Assembly: GCA_050743125.1 (NCBI GenBank)
Contig: JBOGEB010000212.1
Coordinates: 1 to 6,819 of the forward strand
Direction: 5' to 3'
Source: JBOGEB01 sp050743125
GTDB taxonomy: Bacteria > Actinomycetota > Nitriliruptoria > Euzebyales > Egibacteraceae
DNA length: 6,819 bases
In this document: positions 5,437 through 6,819 of the stretch, piece after piece
Layout: the number at the start of each line of letters is the position of its first letter
Numbering within the stretch: position 1 is the first letter of the stretch
Notes under the pieces: generated by a model
Seen by the model: only the letters and a program-made list of their open reading frames with translations
Database searches by the model: none
Told to the model about the DNA's origin: nothing
Made by a program: the position numbers and the translations under genes

Positions 5437-5497
5437 TTGACAGACCTGCTGAATACGCAGTCGTACGCACTCGTCGTTAAGCTGTCGTTGCCGACAG
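5437..5497 (+). promoter_or_regulatory. Upstream control region of the XRE regulator gene
   Basis: TTGACA at 5437-5442 is an exact -35 consensus, but no good -10 lies 16-19 bases downstream. TAAGCT (5478-5483) fits TANNNT and sits 26 bases before the ATG. TACGCAGTCG (5454-5463) is followed directly by TACGCACTCG (5464-5473), a tandem 10-mer with one mismatch. CTGTCG (5482-5487) is a perfect inversion of CGACAG (5492-5497) around TTGC. The repeats are plausible binding sites for the regulator itself; the last one could also form a leader hairpin close to the ribosome binding site. The repeats are observed, their use is inferred. Confidence 0.45.
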
Positions 5498-5509
5498 GGG
5501 GGGACGGAG

Positions 5510-6742
5510 ATGGCCAGTGAGATACCGGTCAACGGGGAGGTGCTCCGCGACCTGCGCGTCCTGCGGATGGTGTCGCAGGAGGAGCTCGCCCGCGCGGCGG
5601 GGTGCACCCGCGAGGAGATCTCCGCCTACGAGCGGGGCGCCCGCAAGCCGAGGTGCGCGCAGCTCGACCGCATCGTCACCGCGCTCGAGCGCTACCCGGT
5701 CAAGGCCGAGCAGTGGCAGCTGGTCCAGACCCCGGCGCTCGACCTGGCGTTGAGAAAGATCGAGGGACCGATGAACCGCCGCGAGCTCGCCAAGCTCCTG
5801 ACCGCCGGTGCCGCCGCCGTCGCCGGCGCCTCGCCCGGTCGGCGTGGCGCGCCGCCCCCGCCCCGCCTGCTGCACGAGGACACGATCGCGCTGGCCGCCC
5901 GCTACCCGACGACGGCGCCCAGCGAGCTGCTGCCCGACGCCCGCCACCACCTCAACGTGCTCACCGACGCGCTGGACCGGCCGCTGGCCGGCGAGCGCAC
6001 GATGCTGCTCGTGGACGCCGCGGAGACCGCGAGCCTGGCGGCCCGCACGGCCAGGCTGGCCGGGTACCGCGGGGAGGCCGCCGCCTTCTTCGCGCTCGCG
6101 CGGAAGCTGGCCGACGAGTCCGGCTACGACACGCTGCGCGGGCTGACCCGCATCGCCGCGGCGACGGTCCACGGTCCGCTCGTCGCCGGCGGGGACGGCG
6201 ACTGGGTCACCGCGCTGGACATGGTGACCAGCGCGGCGCCGCTCGTCGGCACCTCGGGAGTGCGCGCCAAGTGGGCGCAACGTGACCTCGCCGAGCAGTA
6301 CGCGGACCTCGGCCGCGAGCCCGAGTCGATGCGGGCGCTGGAGCGGTATCAGGCCCTCGCCACCGCCGACGACGGCGAGGGCTTCTTCTCCACCTGGCTT
6401 CGCGTCCTGAACGCCCCATCCCAGTTCGATGGGGACGCCGGACGCTGCTATGCGTTGCTGGCGCGGACCGACGAGGCGCTGGCCTGCCTGGATCGCGAGC
6501 TCGCTGCGGGACCTGCCAACATGATGGCTCACCACAGTGACGTCATGCTGGCATACGCCTGCGCGGGCGAGCCCGAGCCGATGTGCGACGCCGCGCACGC
6601 CACGATCGATCTCGCCCTCGCCACGCCGGAGGGGTCAGGAAGGCTCGTCGTGGCGGAGGTCCGTGGCGCCCGGGCGAAGCTGGAGGGGTGTGACGACGTG
6701 GGGTGCGTGCAGGAGCTGGACGAGCGGCTCGCGTCCCTCTGA
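5510..6742 (+). CDS. XRE-family helix-turn-helix regulator with TPR-like C-terminal region
   Basis: The 410-residue protein is a probable DNA-binding regulator of the large actinobacterial XRE group. Residues 12-60 form the HTH: LRDLRVLRMVSQEELARAAG, then CTREEISAYERGARKPR, with the recognition helix near 33-42. Residues 88-93 (MNRREL) and the alanine-rich stretch 94-107 match the conserved linker of this group; it resembles a Tat signal but lies behind the HTH, so export is unlikely. Residues 110-410 are helical and Ala/Leu/Arg-rich, with repeat-like pairs (TASLAARTARLAGYRGEAAA, LAEQYADLGREPESMRALER, CYALLARTDEALACLDREL) suggesting TPRs that sense a ligand or partner. Helical segments of this kind are typical of developmental or antibiotic-pathway regulators in Streptomyces-like bacteria, but no target is shown here. 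ATG 5510 precedes the HTH by 11 residues, and a G-rich ribosome-binding stretch (5497-5509, ending GGAG) lies unusually close to the ATG. No frameshift is seen. The stop is TGA at 6740-6742. Confidence 0.9.
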   Translation: MASEIPVNGEVLRDLRVLRMVSQEELARAAGCTREEISAYERGARKPRCAQLDRIVTALERYPVKAEQWQLVQTPALDLALRKIEGPMNRRELAKLLTAGAAAVAGASPGRRGAPPPPRLLHEDTIALAARYPTTAPSELLPDARHHLNVLTDALDRPLAGERTMLLVDAAETASLAARTARLAGYRGEAAAFFALARKLADESGYDTLRGLTRIAAATVHGPLVAGGDGDWVTALDMVTSAAPLVGTSGVRAKWAQRDLAEQYADLGREPESMRALERYQALATADDGEGFFSTWLRVLNAPSQFDGDAGRCYALLARTDEALACLDRELAAGPANMMAHHSDVMLAYACAGEPEPMCDAAHATIDLALATPEGSGRLVVAEVRGARAKLEGCDDVGCVQELDERLASL

Positions 6743-6819
6743 GGGGACATCCCGGCGGACAGCCGCGGCCTCGACGGCGTCTTTGAGGTGCTCGACGCCG
6801 AACGCGACCTTGTCAGTCC
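6743..6819. other. Right edge, no assignable gene
   Basis: Only 77 nt follow the regulator stop. A minus-strand frame entering from the right edge reads TDKVAFGVEHLKDAVEAAAV and would run about 100 nt antisense into the regulator's 3' end before stopping. It could be the tail of a convergent gene outside the window, but this is too short to decide. Confidence 0.3.

Noticed and set aside
5510..5840. Tat signal peptide in the XRE protein (MNRREL plus hydrophobic stretch)
   Set aside because: The segment lies after an N-terminal HTH domain and is a known conserved linker in this regulator group; a DNA-binding N-terminus is not compatible with export from there.
5477..6598. 373-codon minus-strand open frame opposite the XRE regulator
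   Set aside because: The plus-strand protein has a clear HTH and group-specific linker, while the minus-strand translation is Gly/Arg/Val-rich without motifs.
1..6819. A new multi-gene defence or biosynthetic system
   Set aside because: The intact genes (vapBC, a binding lipoprotein, an XRE regulator) belong to known families and show no operonic link to each other apart from vapB-vapC; the remaining genes are dead.

Overview
The base composition is very GC-rich, and the recognisable families are typical of Actinomycetota: a DUF222/13E12-type HNH endonuclease, a VapBC pair, a lipobox-bearing family 5 solute-binding protein, a MoxR/DUF58/TgpA locus, and an XRE regulator with a conserved MNRREL segment. 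The most likely host is a mycelial or soil actinomycete (Streptosporangiales or Streptomycetales-like), but the window does not fix the genus. It looks like an accessory, decaying region. Only four genes read as intact (vapB, vapC, the solute-binding protein gene, the XRE regulator gene). The rest is recognisable wreckage.

Left part (1-1212): the 3' part of a DUF222/HNH endonuclease pseudogene runs in from the left edge, with an internal deletion and a frameshift. It is followed by a broken minus-strand copy (646-1055) of the C-terminal part of the solute-binding protein encoded further right. About 100 nt on each side of that fragment holds no gene, apart from a short GNAT-like peptide on the minus strand.

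Centre (1213-3568): an intact vapBC toxin-antitoxin operon (plus strand, 1-nt overlap) converges with the intact lipoprotein gene (minus strand), with a possible hairpin between them. The solute-binding protein has no permease or ATPase partner in the window. The intact gene and its broken copy form a direct repeat flanking vapBC.

Right-centre (3659-5325): divergent from the lipoprotein gene are the remains of a moxR - DUF58 - tgpA (DUF3488/transglutaminase) operon. MoxR keeps its Walker A motif but has lost about 110-120 residues, including the Walker B region, and has several frameshifts. DUF58 survives only as its N-terminal membrane segment in alternating frames. TgpA survives only as its N-terminal membrane domain, behind a still-perfect Shine-Dalgarno sequence.

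Right (5326-6819): TgpA similarity stops about 12 nt before a sequence matching the tRNA T-arm/B-box consensus. A junction region with short tandem repeats and an inverted repeat then leads into an intact 410-residue XRE regulator with a TPR-like C-terminal region. The last 77 nt carry no assignable gene.

I found no CRISPR array, rRNA, complete tRNA or complete insertion sequence, and no convincing new multi-gene system. The notable content is the pattern of gene decay and duplication, and the regulatory-looking repeats upstream of the surviving genes.
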